From assembly GCA_002378845.1 (NCBI GenBank), contig DFRY01000006.1, positions 16,475 through 27,604 on the forward strand: a stretch of DNA of 11,130 bases, read 5' to 3'. A program made the position numbers and the translations under genes. The stretch's first letter is position 1. Every line of letters starts with the position of its first letter. Source of the DNA: Ruminococcaceae bacterium UBA3451 (GTDB lineage Bacteria > Bacillota > Clostridia > Oscillospirales > Acutalibacteraceae). The notes beneath the pieces are model-generated. The model was not told the origin of the DNA, made no database searches, and saw only the letters and a list, made by a program, of their open reading frames with translations. Positions 1-7,227 of this stretch are shown here, in pieces.

Positions 1-1255
1 AATTTTTTGAAGGAAGTACAGCGGTTTTGGCAGCTTCTGCGTAATCGCTGCGGTACGGCATATCTTTGTATTCCTGGCTGGACTGTACATCCAGATTGGA
101 GGGAATTTGACCGGAGCCGGCCCAGGTCAGCGCGCCCTTGCTGGAAACATAGTTAATGAAATAAACGGCGGCCTGTGTGTCTTCGTCACTGCGGGATTTT
201 TTGGTCGGGATAATCATGGTGTGTGCGTCTGCCCAGCAGGAGTTTTTGTCAAATAATTGCGGGTAGGGCTGTGCAACAAACTTCAGGTCTTTTGTCTGCT
301 CAAATGCACCGGTTGCCCATGTTCCGGCAAATACCAGGCCGGCCTGACCGCCCTGGAAATATTTCTGGTGGTCTTCAATGCCCGGGTTAACGTAACCGTC
401 TGAGTAAAGGCTCTTTACAAATTCTGCTGCTTTAACTGCAATTGCTTTGTCCATTGTAATCTGATCGCCGGCCTCGTTTACAAGAGGAGTGCCGCCCATC
501 TGGAAGTAAGTAGCCCACCAAACACGGTAGGGATCGTCGCCCTTTTGCGGCAGAGCAAGCGCGGTGGAGCCGTCGGGCACGACAGATTTCAGTTTTCCAA
601 GGGTGCTGCGGAAATCGTCAGCGTTTTTCACAGGAAGCTGACCGTTTGAATCGAGGGAAAGACCGGCTTTCTGAATAATGTCTTTGTTAACAAACATAAT
701 TTCGGCGTGGGTGTCGAGCGGCATCGCGTAATGGGAGCCGTCAAATGTTACGCCGGCGTTCATTGAATCGGTGTATTTGCTCCAATCGGTACCGGAATTC
801 TTTGTGTAGTTATCAATCGGAATAACAATGCCCTGATCTACCAATTCCGGAAGTTTTGAAATGTGGGAAATGCCAATGTCCGGGCCTTTGCCTGCTGCAA
901 CAGCGGTAGCCAGTTTGGTGTAATAATCAGCCCATACCAGCATAACGGACTGAACCTGCTTTTTCGGATTGGTGGCGTTATATTCCTTAATAATCTTATC
1001 CATGAACTCGCCGTCACCGCCGCTGAACAGTGACCATAAAACCAGTTTGTCTTTATCGACCGCTACCGCTTCCGGGTTATTAACGGTTCCGTCGGAGTTA
1101 ACATCCGCCGTCCCCGATGCGGCGGTTCCTTCCTGAGCTACCGGTGCGGATGCAGCCGGTGTTGTTGTGGTTCCTGCAGAAGTCCCCCCGCCGCATCCGG
1201 CAAACGATGTGGCGAGAATGCTGACCATTAATAATGCTGTTAACAATTTCTTCAT
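1..1255 (-). CDS. Sugar ABC transporter substrate-binding lipoprotein (3' end cut by window edge)
   Basis: Extracellular solute-binding protein of the family 1 (UgpB/MalE-like) type. It would capture a sugar or oligosaccharide outside the membrane and deliver it to an ABC permease that is not in this window. The 418 visible codons have no stop, so the C-terminus lies beyond base 1; such proteins are usually 420-450 residues, so little is missing. It starts MKKLLTALLMVSILATSFAG followed by Cys21. This is a lipoprotein signal peptide with a slightly unusual lipobox (Phe at -3), and a Ser/Thr/Ala/Gly-rich linker follows. Typical family segments follow, such as LVLWSLFSGGDGEFMDKII, AAGKGPDIGISH and YAMPLDTHAEIMFVNKDI. 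The ATG at 1255 has an AGGAGGAG Shine-Dalgarno about 6 bases upstream. It is divergent from a GH2 glycosidase, which suggests a shared glycan-use locus. The substrate cannot be told from sequence. Confidence 0.93.
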   Translation of the reverse strand, partial: MKKLLTALLMVSILATSFAGCGGGTSAGTTTTPAASAPVAQEGTAASGTADVNSDGTVNNPEAVAVDKDKLVLWSLFSGGDGEFMDKIIKEYNATNPKKQVQSVMLVWADYYTKLATAVAAGKGPDIGISHISKLPELVDQGIVIPIDNYTKNSGTDWSKYTDSMNAGVTFDGSHYAMPLDTHAEIMFVNKDIIQKAGLSLDSNGQLPVKNADDFRSTLGKLKSVVPDGSTALALPQKGDDPYRVWWATYFQMGGTPLVNEAGDQITMDKAIAVKAAEFVKSLYSDGYVNPGIEDHQKYFQGGQAGLVFAGTWATGAFEQTKDLKFVAQPYPQLFDKNSCWADAHTMIIPTKKSRSDEDTQAAVYFINYVSSKGALTWAGSGQIPSNLDVQSSQEYKDMPYRSDYAEAAKTAVLPSKN

Positions 1256-1291
1256 AATTTCTCCTCCTTGTTTTATTTATTTGTGAATAAA

Positions 1292-1323
1292 TTGTTACTA
1301 AAAATTTGGAGTAATTTGTTACT
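1292..1323. promoter_or_regulatory. Dyad and direct repeat at the start site of the binding-protein transcript (possible operator)
   Basis: A perfect 5-bp inverted repeat AGTAA-TTTG-TTACT lies at 1310-1323, right at the predicted transcription start. The octamer TTGTTACT occurs at 1316-1323 and again at 1292-1299, 24 bases away. The position just downstream of the -10 box suits a repressor site. The binding protein is unknown, and in such AT-rich DNA chance cannot be excluded. Confidence 0.4.
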
Positions 1324-1331
1324 TCACAAGT

Positions 1332-1360
1332 ATATTAGCAAATATTTTATATATTGTCAA
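1332..1360 (-). promoter_or_regulatory. Promoter of the sugar-binding protein gene
   Basis: On the minus strand TTGACA (1360-1355), a 17-base spacer and TAATAT (1337-1332) form a near-consensus housekeeping promoter. Transcription would begin near 1325, leaving a leader of about 70 bases before the ATG at 1255. Confidence 0.75.
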
Positions 1361-1409
1361 CATAATTTTGATGATTTTAGAAAAAATAATAAGTTATATG
1401 CTAAATATA

Positions 1410-1439
1410 TTGACAAATTGAATTTTGTAGAGATATAAT
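1410..1439 (+). promoter_or_regulatory. Promoter of the GH2 glycosidase gene
   Basis: TTGACA (1410-1415), an 18-base spacer and TATAAT (1434-1439) are both perfect consensus hexamers. The start site would be near 1446, giving an unusually long leader of about 175 bases before the ATG at 1624. Confidence 0.75.
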
Positions 1440-1442
1440 TAC

Positions 1443-1457
1443 TACATAAATTATGTA
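1443..1457. promoter_or_regulatory. Palindrome at the GH2 transcription start (possible operator)
   Basis: TACATAA-A-TTATGTA is a perfect 7-bp inverted repeat with a one-base centre. It begins 4 bases after the -10 box of the GH2 promoter, a classic repressor position. A second TACATAA half-site lies at 1488-1494. It differs from the dyad at 1310-1323, so the two divergent genes may not share one regulator. Confidence 0.4.
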
Positions 1458-1623
1458 ATGAATATATTATATTATAACTTAAATTAATACATAATATTAT
1501 CATTTATTTTATAATTTTATTATTTTCATTTTTAAGATAGGAGGCAGCAATCATTCCGCATTACGGATGCAGTTTGTAATAGCAAGTATAAATACCACAT
1601 AACTTATATACAGGAGTGAAATT

Positions 1624-3423
1624 ATGAAAAGCTACATAAAAAACTATCCAAGACCGCAATTCGTCCGTACAGACTGGCAGAACCTGAACGGTACATGGGA
1701 TTTTGCATTTGATGATGAAAACCGCGGGGAAAAAGAACATTGGGAAAAACAGTTTCCCGCAGAATTACGGCGCGATATTTGCGTTCCTTTTTCTTATGAA
1801 ACAAAGCTTAGCGGAATTGAAGACGAATCGATTCATGAAACGGTCTGGTATCAAAAAAATATAGATGTCGATGCCGAAAAGCTGCAAAATCATAAATTGA
1901 TGATTCATTTTGAAGGCTGCGATTACCTGACCAAAGTAATGGTGAACGGGGAGCTGGCCGGTTCGCACCGCGGCGGGTACACGCGCTTCTCCTTTGACAT
2001 TACGAATTTGGTTCATGCGGGGCAAAATACTTTGACCGTAAAAGCGGAAGACCGTGCCGACGCGGAACAGCTTCGCGGAAAGCAGCGCTAGGCACCGTAC
2101 AACTTTGGCTGTTGGTACGTTCAGACCACCGGAATTTGGAAAACAGTCTGGATGGAATACGTTCCCCAGAACGCGGTCAGCGCAGTCAAAATGACGCCCG
2201 ATTTGGAAAACAGCCGGATTCAGCTGAATGTGGACGTGGACTCGGAAGTATTCGGTACCGATCTGATATTGGAAGCGGAAATCCGTTTTGGGGATAAATT
2301 CGTAAACCGTGTGGCATCACCCGTAACAGGCCGGCATTTTGAAACATTCATGAATGTGGCATCCATCGAAGTGGATGAATGGGGTGTGAAAAAATGGTCA
2401 CCCGCGCACCCGGAGCTTTATGATATTACGTTTTCCCTGTATTACGGCGGCAAGCTTTGCGATACAGTAAGTTCCTATTTCGGAATGCGCGACATCCGCA
2501 TTCAAAACAGCAACATTCTGTTGAACGGCGAACCGTTGTATCAAAGACTGATTCTGGACCAGGCTTACTGGCAGGAGTCTCACCTGACGCCGCCGAGCGA
2601 GGAAGCGTTGCTGAAAGATATTGATTACGTTACGGAATTAGGGTATAACGGACTGCGCATGCACCAAAAAGTGGAGGATGAGCGGTTTTTGTACTGGTGC
2701 GATGTAAAAGGAATTTTAGTCTGGTGCGAAGCCCCGTCGGCATACCTGTTTTCAGACCGTACGGTGAATCAGTTTACGGAAGAGTGGCTGGACATTGTAA
2801 AGCAAAATTATAATCATCCATCTATTATTACATGGACTGCGTTTAACGAGTCCTGGGGGGTTGCACAGATAAAATTCAACCGTCCCCAGCAGCATTTCAC
2901 CGAGGGAATCTATCATTTGACCAAAGCGGTGGATAAAAGCCGACCGGTCATTGTTAACGACGGTTGGGAACATACGGTTTCAGACATTTTAACCTTACAC
3001 GATTATGAAGAGAGCGGAAAGACGTTTTTTGAACGCTATTCCAATTTTACAGAAAAAATCCTGACCGCAGAGGTTTACCACAGCGGCTCCAGGTCGGCAT
3101 TGGCGGACGGATACGAATACAAAGGCCAGCCAATTATTATCAGCGAGTATGGCGGAATCGCTTTTGACAATGATGCTTCCGGGTGGGGTTACGGCAATAA
3201 AGTAACCACGAAAGAAAATTTCGTGGAACGGTTTGACCACATTACCACCGCAATGAAACAGCTGCCTTTTATCTGCGGGTATTGCTATACACAGCTGACC
3301 GATGTGCAGCAGGAAATCAACGGTCTTATGGACATTGACCGGAACTATAAAGTGGAACCGGAAAAAATCAAGGAAATCAACGAAAAAAGCATCGGCCTTT
3401 GGAAGCAGCAAAAAAGGAAGTAA
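1624..3423 (+). pseudogene. Glycoside hydrolase family 2 (beta-galactosidase/glucuronidase-like), interrupted by an in-frame TAG
   Basis: Retaining beta-glycosidase of GH2. The same frame runs from the ATG at 1624 (AGGAG 7 bases upstream) to the TAA at 3421-3423, 599 codons, broken only by TAG at 2089-2091 (codon 156). The N-terminal piece is the sugar-binding jelly-roll (NLNGTWDF, VPFSYE, HRGGYTRFSFDIT). After the stop, the sequence resumes at once with APYNFGCWYVQTTGIWKTVW, which normally follows RGKQxW; TAG is therefore most simply a TGG (Trp) mutated by one base. The immunoglobulin-like and TIM-barrel domains follow. The acid/base Glu is codon 409 (FNESWG) and the nucleophile Glu is codon 508 (IISEYGG). 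The barrel carries RMHQKVEDERFLYW instead of the RxxHYP of LacZ-type enzymes, and the C-terminal glucuronate-binding NxK context of GusA is not evident, so substrate is unassigned. It could be a true null allele, a sequence error or, less likely, read-through. The leading 155-residue piece alone would be inactive. No signal peptide, so cytoplasmic. Confidence 0.88.
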
Positions 3424-3436
3424 ATCCTCAGAAAAA

Positions 3437-3484
3437 GCACAAGCCGGTTCCGCGTTTTGGCGGTTCCAGCTTGTGCCTTTATTT
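3437..3484. terminator. Bidirectional rho-independent terminator
   Basis: The stem GCACAAGC (3437-3444) pairs with GCTTGTGC (3469-3476), and an inner CCGC/GCGG pairing sits in the loop. TTTATTTTAT follows on the plus strand and TTTTTC on the minus strand. It lies between the converging GH2 and DUF89 genes and can stop both. Confidence 0.85.
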
Positions 3485-3493
3485 TATATCTTC

Positions 3494-4363
3494 TTAGAAG
3501 TAACTGCGGTTTAAACATAAAACAGATTTCTGGGGGACTCCAATGTCTTCTGCAATTACATCACATTTCGTCATAAGCAGGAAATAAATATTTTTCTCCG
3601 TTTGCTCGTTCAGGCTTTCGTAATTCGCCTGACCTTTTGCAATTACAACATCTGCCATGCGATAAATTTCATTGAATTCCTCACCGGTTCTGCTTAAAAC
3701 TGTGCCGAGCGAATTGTCCCCGTTGCTGATAATTTTTGCGCACGAATCCATTCCGACCCGGTACGCATCCGCTTCAATATTATCATTGACAATCGCGGTT
3801 CCCCGTACGGCAAAATACAGGTCAATGTTCGGATTCAGTTCTTTTATCTTTTTGAGCAAAAGTTTATCCAGACAAATTTCTCCGCAATTATCGCCAAGAT
3901 AGAGCAGCGTTTTCCCGCTTTGAATGTTGCGTTTCAACTGCTTCGTATGGTCAACGGTCAGGCGGTAACTGTCGATATTATTAAAATAGGTCATAATATG
4001 ATCGATGTCGCTGTTGTGAATCGGGCTGAAGTCGATAATGTTCCCGACAATCGCGTATTTAATCGCTTCTTCAAAGGGATGTTCCGACCGGTCGATTTTC
4101 TTTTCAAATTCTTCCGACAGGGATAAAAACAGATCATTGTAATAATTTCTGATGTCGAAATAGGGATCTTCGTTTTTAATATGTTCTTTTAGAAGTTGAA
4201 ATGTGGAACCGATAATTTCGGGGTTTGTTTGTGTAAAGTCCAATGTTCCCAGGTATTGAAATACATTTTTAAATAGAGCTTCTTTGTTGTCGGCATTGGT
4301 TATGTCTGCTACCCTGACAATTTGGTTGACCAAACAGGGCAGGCACTTGTAGTTGATTTTCAT
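3494..4363 (-). CDS. DUF89 / ARMT1-like metal-dependent phosphatase
   Basis: Protein of 289 residues matching the stand-alone prokaryotic DUF89 family (damage-control phosphatases, COG1578-like). Members hydrolyse phosphate esters, often side products or excess sugar phosphates, using a divalent metal. Visible marks are a KCxPC motif (Cys7, Cys10), the GNxID element at 107-111, the signature YLGDNCGE (Asp158, Asn159, Glu162) of the metal/phosphate site, VRGTAIVNDN near 187-196 and the conserved AKGQANYE near 242-249. The length fits the family and all key elements are intact. GAGGT lies about 12 bases before the ATG, rather far. It is the last gene of the leftward set, 54 bases after the acetyltransferase gene and just before the shared terminator. 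The physiological substrate is unknown. A role in clearing a damaged or excess metabolite made by the neighbouring enzymes is inference only. Confidence 0.87.
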   Translation of the reverse strand: MKINYKCLPCLVNQIVRVADITNADNKEALFKNVFQYLGTLDFTQTNPEIIGSTFQLLKEHIKNEDPYFDIRNYYNDLFLSLSEEFEKKIDRSEHPFEEAIKYAIVGNIIDFSPIHNSDIDHIMTYFNNIDSYRLTVDHTKQLKRNIQSGKTLLYLGDNCGEICLDKLLLKKIKELNPNIDLYFAVRGTAIVNDNIEADAYRVGMDSCAKIISNGDNSLGTVLSRTGEEFNEIYRMADVVIAKGQANYESLNEQTEKNIYFLLMTKCDVIAEDIGVPQKSVLCLNRSYF

Positions 4364-4417
4364 TTAAATTCGTTACCTCATTAAAGATGATATTGAGCGG
4401 AACAGGTTGTTTATTTG

Positions 4418-5031
4418 TCATATCCGGTAATCGGCCACATCAAACTCAAGGTTCTTATAATAATATTTTCGGTCTTCTTCCGTAATTTTTCGAATAATCC
4501 GGCACGGGTTTCCAACGGCGACTACATTGTCCGGAATATCCTTTGTTACCACACTGCCCGAACCCACAACCACGTTATTTCCAATATGAACCCCGGGGTT
4601 TACAACCACATTGCCGCCAAGCCACACGTTGTTTCCAATTGTAATGCCAATTCCGTACTCATACCCTGAGTTTCGGGAATCGGGGTGAATGGGGTGCCCG
4701 GCAGTATACAGTGAAACATTGGGAGCAAACTGCACATTGTTACCGATGGTTACTTTTCCAACGTCTAAAATTACGCAGTTGTAATTGACAAAGAAAAAGT
4801 CGCCTACTTCAATATTCTTTCCGTAATCGCAGTGAAACGGTGCCTCAATGTACACCCCGGTTCCTGCCTTACCCAAAATGCTTCGAATCAGTTCTTCTTG
4901 TCGTGCTTTATCCTCAGGCGGGCATTGATTAAAAGCATAAATTCTTTTTTGTTATCCAGGTGTTCTTGCGGTAACCCGTCCATCCATGCCTTATACGGCA
5001 GCCCGGCCAGCATTCTTTCTTTTTGGTTCAT
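4418..5031 (-). pseudogene. Maltose/galactoside O-acetyltransferase-like gene broken by a -1 frameshift
   Basis: Hexapeptide-repeat (left-handed beta helix) acetyltransferase of the Maa/LacA/NodL type, which moves acetyl from acetyl-CoA to a sugar hydroxyl. The start is the ATG at 5031, with AAAGGAAG just upstream. It gives MNQKERMLAGLPYKAWMDGL, the family's N-terminal domain, but this frame ends at a TGA (4890-4888) after 47 residues. The rest of the protein is in another frame. Adding one A to the A6 run at 4945-4950 restores DNKKRIYAFNQCPPEDKARQ, then EELIRSILGKAGTGVYIEAP and the full helix. The restored protein would have about 204 residues, normal for the family. The catalytic His context TAGHPIHPDSRNSG and the final GNPCRIIRKI are intact. 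The 3' part also has a TTG in frame at 4876, but that falls inside the conserved LGKAG segment and is not a natural start. A homopolymer sequencing error and a true mutation are both possible. The gene sits between a membrane protein and the DUF89 gene. Confidence 0.85.
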
Positions 5032-5101
5032 CGTTTTTCTTCCTTTCATAAATTTTTAAATTCGGTTCGATTTGCTCCGCTGGCCACACTGGGCGGCCCA
5101 A

Positions 5102-6037
5102 TTATTGCCCGACAAAAAGATGAAGAGCATTGAATGCCAAACCGATTGCAAGCGAAACCGCGTTGGCAAGAACGGTATAAACCGCGATTTTTCGAATGGA
5201 AACCTTTTTAAACAAAAAGATATATGCCAGAAATTCCACTATGAACACGAGAATTTCTCCCACAATCACCGCTTCGTTGTAACTTCGGGTATTGTTTATA
5301 ATGATAATAAAAAGCAGCACCTGAGTGGCAATATTCACTGCGGCAATTTTCCAAAGCGGCCGGATTTTGAAAGGAATTGCAATTGCCGTTTCTATTCCCG
5401 TAGAAAGGATCATTCGGATTAAAAAAGCCAGAAGAAACGGGACGGAGATAAGGATATTATTGTTTTGGTACCCGTGGTAAAACGGATCAAATTCAATTGT
5501 TGGGGTTGTTTTTGCTGCATCGTAATGAACGGAACGGGGGAACTTATTTTTGTCTGTGGGAATCACGCTTACGGGGTCCGATACCTTTAGAATTTTTCCT
5601 TTTTTGTCGATTAAAGCAACTTTAATGGAATCGCTGACTGCGCTGATTGGGGTATTGCTGCTGTCCAAAAGAATCATTTTCGAGTAATTTGCGAAGCCCA
5701 AATCCGGTTGATAAATACTTGGTTCCGAATGTAAATTTTTACAGTGGAACGTAACGCTTTCGTATCCGTCTTTCTCATAGGCTACAATTTCTGCCGAGCT
5801 GTCAAAACCGTGAGCGCTTACACTGGCCGAATTTAAGGCCGAATAATATTGGTTATCTTTCTCCATTTTAATTAAAACGTCAACATATTTTACATTGGCA
5901 TCATCACTGGATACATAAATATAAAAATAGTTGGGCGGCGGCGGGGAGTCCGCATGGGCGACGGTTAACGGCAGCAGAAGCAGGAACAGCATAGCAAAGC
6001 CGCTCAGTAGCAATCCTTTTGCTCTTTGTAATTTCAT
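5102..6037 (-). CDS. Signal-peptide protein with extracellular domain and C-terminal membrane domain, function unknown
   Basis: Not recognised as a characterised family. The ATG at 6037 was chosen because GAGGT stands 7 bases before it; a GTG at 6055 in the same frame has no ribosome binding site. The product has 311 residues. It begins MKLQRAKG plus a long Leu-rich hydrophobic stretch ending AHA-D, a likely type I signal peptide, followed by a Pro run (SPPPP). Residues about 35-190 look like a soluble extracytoplasmic beta-rich domain. The C-terminal third has about four transmembrane helices: ISVPFLLAFLIRMILSTGIE, a helix ending in FIIIINN, IVGEILVFIVEFLAYIFLF, and a last one rich in Ala and Leu. 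The acidic/polar ISTGIET-type residues inside the first of these helices are notable. It lies 53 bases after the nitrilase gene and 70 before the acetyltransferase gene, so it is probably co-transcribed. A sensor, anchor or small transporter are all open. Confidence 0.8.
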   Translation of the reverse strand: MKLQRAKGLLLSGFAMLFLLLLPLTVAHADSPPPPNYFYIYVSSDDANVKYVDVLIKMEKDNQYYSALNSASVSAHGFDSSAEIVAYEKDGYESVTFHCKNLHSEPSIYQPDLGFANYSKMILLDSSNTPISAVSDSIKVALIDKKGKILKVSDPVSVIPTDKNKFPRSVHYDAAKTTPTIEFDPFYHGYQNNNILISVPFLLAFLIRMILSTGIETAIAIPFKIRPLWKIAAVNIATQVLLFIIIINNTRSYNEAVIVGEILVFIVEFLAYIFLFKKVSIRKIAVYTVLANAVSLAIGLAFNALHLFVGQ

Positions 6038-6090
6038 GTTGTTTACCTCGTGCACTTTTATTTTGTTTTTTGACTGTATAAACGGTTTGT

Positions 6091-7035
6091 CTATTTTGCC
6101 TGACTGAAGTTTTCTTGATAATATGGCAGTGTATGATTCAAATAATATTCATTTGCAATTGGATTGATTTTTTGCCAAGCCTGCAAATAAGAGTCGGGTA
6201 AATCCGGTATCCAGTATTTTTTGGGAGGAATAACCGCGGCACGGCGATTGTTATGACTGAATGGAACTTCGGCCAGAACAAACCCTTCGCCTTCGAAAAA
6301 TTCTTTTCGGGCTGCAACAAAGCCATTTCCGTCTATAATTTGAGCGGCGCCGACAAATTGCCTTGTCTGAAGAAAATTGCCAGCCGGAAAGCTGCAGGAA
6401 GTCACGGTTCCGCAGTGGCTTGCGTGGATAAGTGGCGTGTGAAGCAGTTTTGCAAAGGTAACTGGTGTTTCCAATGCCAGCTTTTGATTGTACCGGCGAA
6501 GCGGTTCGCGCTCCATGGGGGCGTTCTGCGGCAAATCCCACCAGCAGGAACCGGCAAGAATCAGGTCGACGCCGCCGGAAAGCCTTTTTACGGTATCCCA
6601 CCGAATCATTTCCCAGCACAGTGCCACTCCGATTTCTCCAATGGGAGTATGCAAAATATGTAACGTGTCCCCGTTACTATAGTAACAGTTTTCGAATTGG
6701 GTGGGAAGGTCTTTTTTGTGTTGATATACGCTGCCATCCGGGAAGATCAATTCAAACATATTGTAGCAATCGGTGCCGTCAAAAGAGAGGAAGGACCCGC
6801 CGATAATAAGGTTCATCTCTTTGGAAAGTGTTGTCATAACTTTATGCGCGCGGTTCCCTTTCAGAGCAACGGGATCCATTTCCGGCGAAAAGCCGATGGC
6901 GGAAGGGAAGAACTCCGGCAGTAAAACCAAATCTGCGCCGGCAGTGCGAGCCTGCTGAATGAACCGAGCGGCTTTTGTCAGATTAAATTCAACGTCCGCA
7001 AATTTGCATGCGAGCTGAAGCGCGGCAATTTTCAT
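6091..7035 (-). CDS. Carbon-nitrogen hydrolase (nitrilase superfamily)
   Basis: Cytoplasmic amidohydrolase of 314 residues, the usual length for the family. The Glu-Lys-Cys triad is visible: Glu41 in LVLLPEFFPS, Lys107 in HKKDLP and Cys140 in GVALCWEMIRW. The start MKIAALQLACKFADVEFNL is the typical first strand and helix. AAGGAGA lies about 8 bases before the ATG. Such enzymes cleave amides, carbamoyl groups or nitriles through a thioester; Cys followed by Trp-Glu fits an amidase or carbamoylase better than a true nitrile hydrolase, but this is inference. The gene ends in TAG, which argues that TAG is an ordinary stop in this genome. It is first in the leftward four-gene set with its own promoter. 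The substrate is unknown. Confidence 0.9.
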   Translation of the reverse strand: MKIAALQLACKFADVEFNLTKAARFIQQARTAGADLVLLPEFFPSAIGFSPEMDPVALKGNRAHKVMTTLSKEMNLIIGGSFLSFDGTDCYNMFELIFPDGSVYQHKKDLPTQFENCYYSNGDTLHILHTPIGEIGVALCWEMIRWDTVKRLSGGVDLILAGSCWWDLPQNAPMEREPLRRYNQKLALETPVTFAKLLHTPLIHASHCGTVTSCSFPAGNFLQTRQFVGAAQIIDGNGFVAARKEFFEGEGFVLAEVPFSHNNRRAAVIPPKKYWIPDLPDSYLQAWQKINPIANEYYLNHTLPYYQENFSQAK

Positions 7036-7079
7036 TTGAATCTCCTTTTCACTTCGCAGAAATACAAGGATTGTTTATC

Positions 7080-7110
7080 ATTATAATAGCACGAAAACCC
7101 GAAAAATCAA
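7080..7110 (-). promoter_or_regulatory. Promoter of the nitrilase operon
   Basis: On the minus strand TTGATT (7110-7105) precedes TGCTATTATAAT. This offers an extended -10 (TG-C-TATTAT) at 16 bases, or a perfect TATAAT (7085-7080) at 19 bases. A perfect dyad GGAAC-GTGA-GTTCC lies just upstream at 7112-7125 and could be an activator or repressor site. Confidence 0.55.
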
Positions 7111-7176
7111 TGGAACTCACGTTCCTGAAAGGCCGGGAAGACCGGCTCCACTTGCGCTTTGTAGTATTTTAAGAAA

Positions 7177-7208
7177 CTAAAAAAGAATGGATTTTTAATC
7201 CATTCTTT
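7177..7208 (-). terminator. Rho-independent terminator after the DtxR-like gene
   Basis: AAAGAATGGAT (7182-7192) and ATCCATTCTTT (7198-7208) form an 11-bp stem with a 5-base loop. A T-rich run follows on the minus strand. It ends the marR/CDF/DtxR-like unit. Confidence 0.8.
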
Positions 7209-7227
7209 CACATTGCGGCTTTAAAAA

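Larger units (their letters stand above)
1256..1623. other. AT-rich divergent intergenic region with a long GH2 leader
   Basis: This 368-base stretch has no convincing protein gene. It holds the two divergent promoters and their dyads listed separately. The part from about 1446 to 1623 is the GH2 leader. It contains an orphan AGGAGG at 1539-1544, well upstream of the real AGGAG at 1612-1616 that serves the ATG at 1624, and a small TCCG/CGGA inverted repeat near 1555-1567. No known riboswitch fold or rho-independent attenuator was recognised. Confidence 0.6.

Noticed and set aside
2089..2091. TAG decoded as pyrrolysine or by a reassigned code
   Set aside because: The nitrilase gene uses TAG as its natural stop, the expected residue is Trp, and nothing in the window suggests suppressor machinery. 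A point mutation or error is simpler.
2152..3423. A separate 423-residue glycosidase starting at ATG 2152
   Set aside because: The ATG is an internal Met of the GH2 frame (TVWMEYVP) with no good Shine-Dalgarno, and the frame upstream continues to the TAG with family-typical sequence.
1624..3423. Assigning the GH2 gene as uidA or lacZ
   Set aside because: Catalytic Glu residues are clear, but the substrate-defining motifs of GusA or LacZ are not, so no symbol is given.
4418..4876. A self-standing 152-residue acetyltransferase starting at TTG 4876
   Set aside because: The TTG encodes the Leu of a conserved LGKAG segment, has no ribosome binding site, and the family's N-terminal domain is found upstream in another frame. 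It is the 3' part of a frameshifted gene.
6038..6055. Upstream GTG start for the unknown membrane protein
   Set aside because: It has no Shine-Dalgarno and the extension would contain the GAGGT that serves the ATG at 6037.
6253..6806. Overlapping plus-strand open frames opposite the nitrilase gene
   Set aside because: They lie antisense to a well-conserved enzyme, look compositionally random (many Arg, Cys, Ser) and lack ribosome binding sites.
7036..7181. A small RNA or riboswitch upstream of the nitrilase gene
   Set aside because: Only short 5-bp inverted repeats (7112-7125 and 7132-7146) are present, they lie upstream of the promoter, and no known riboswitch core was recognised.
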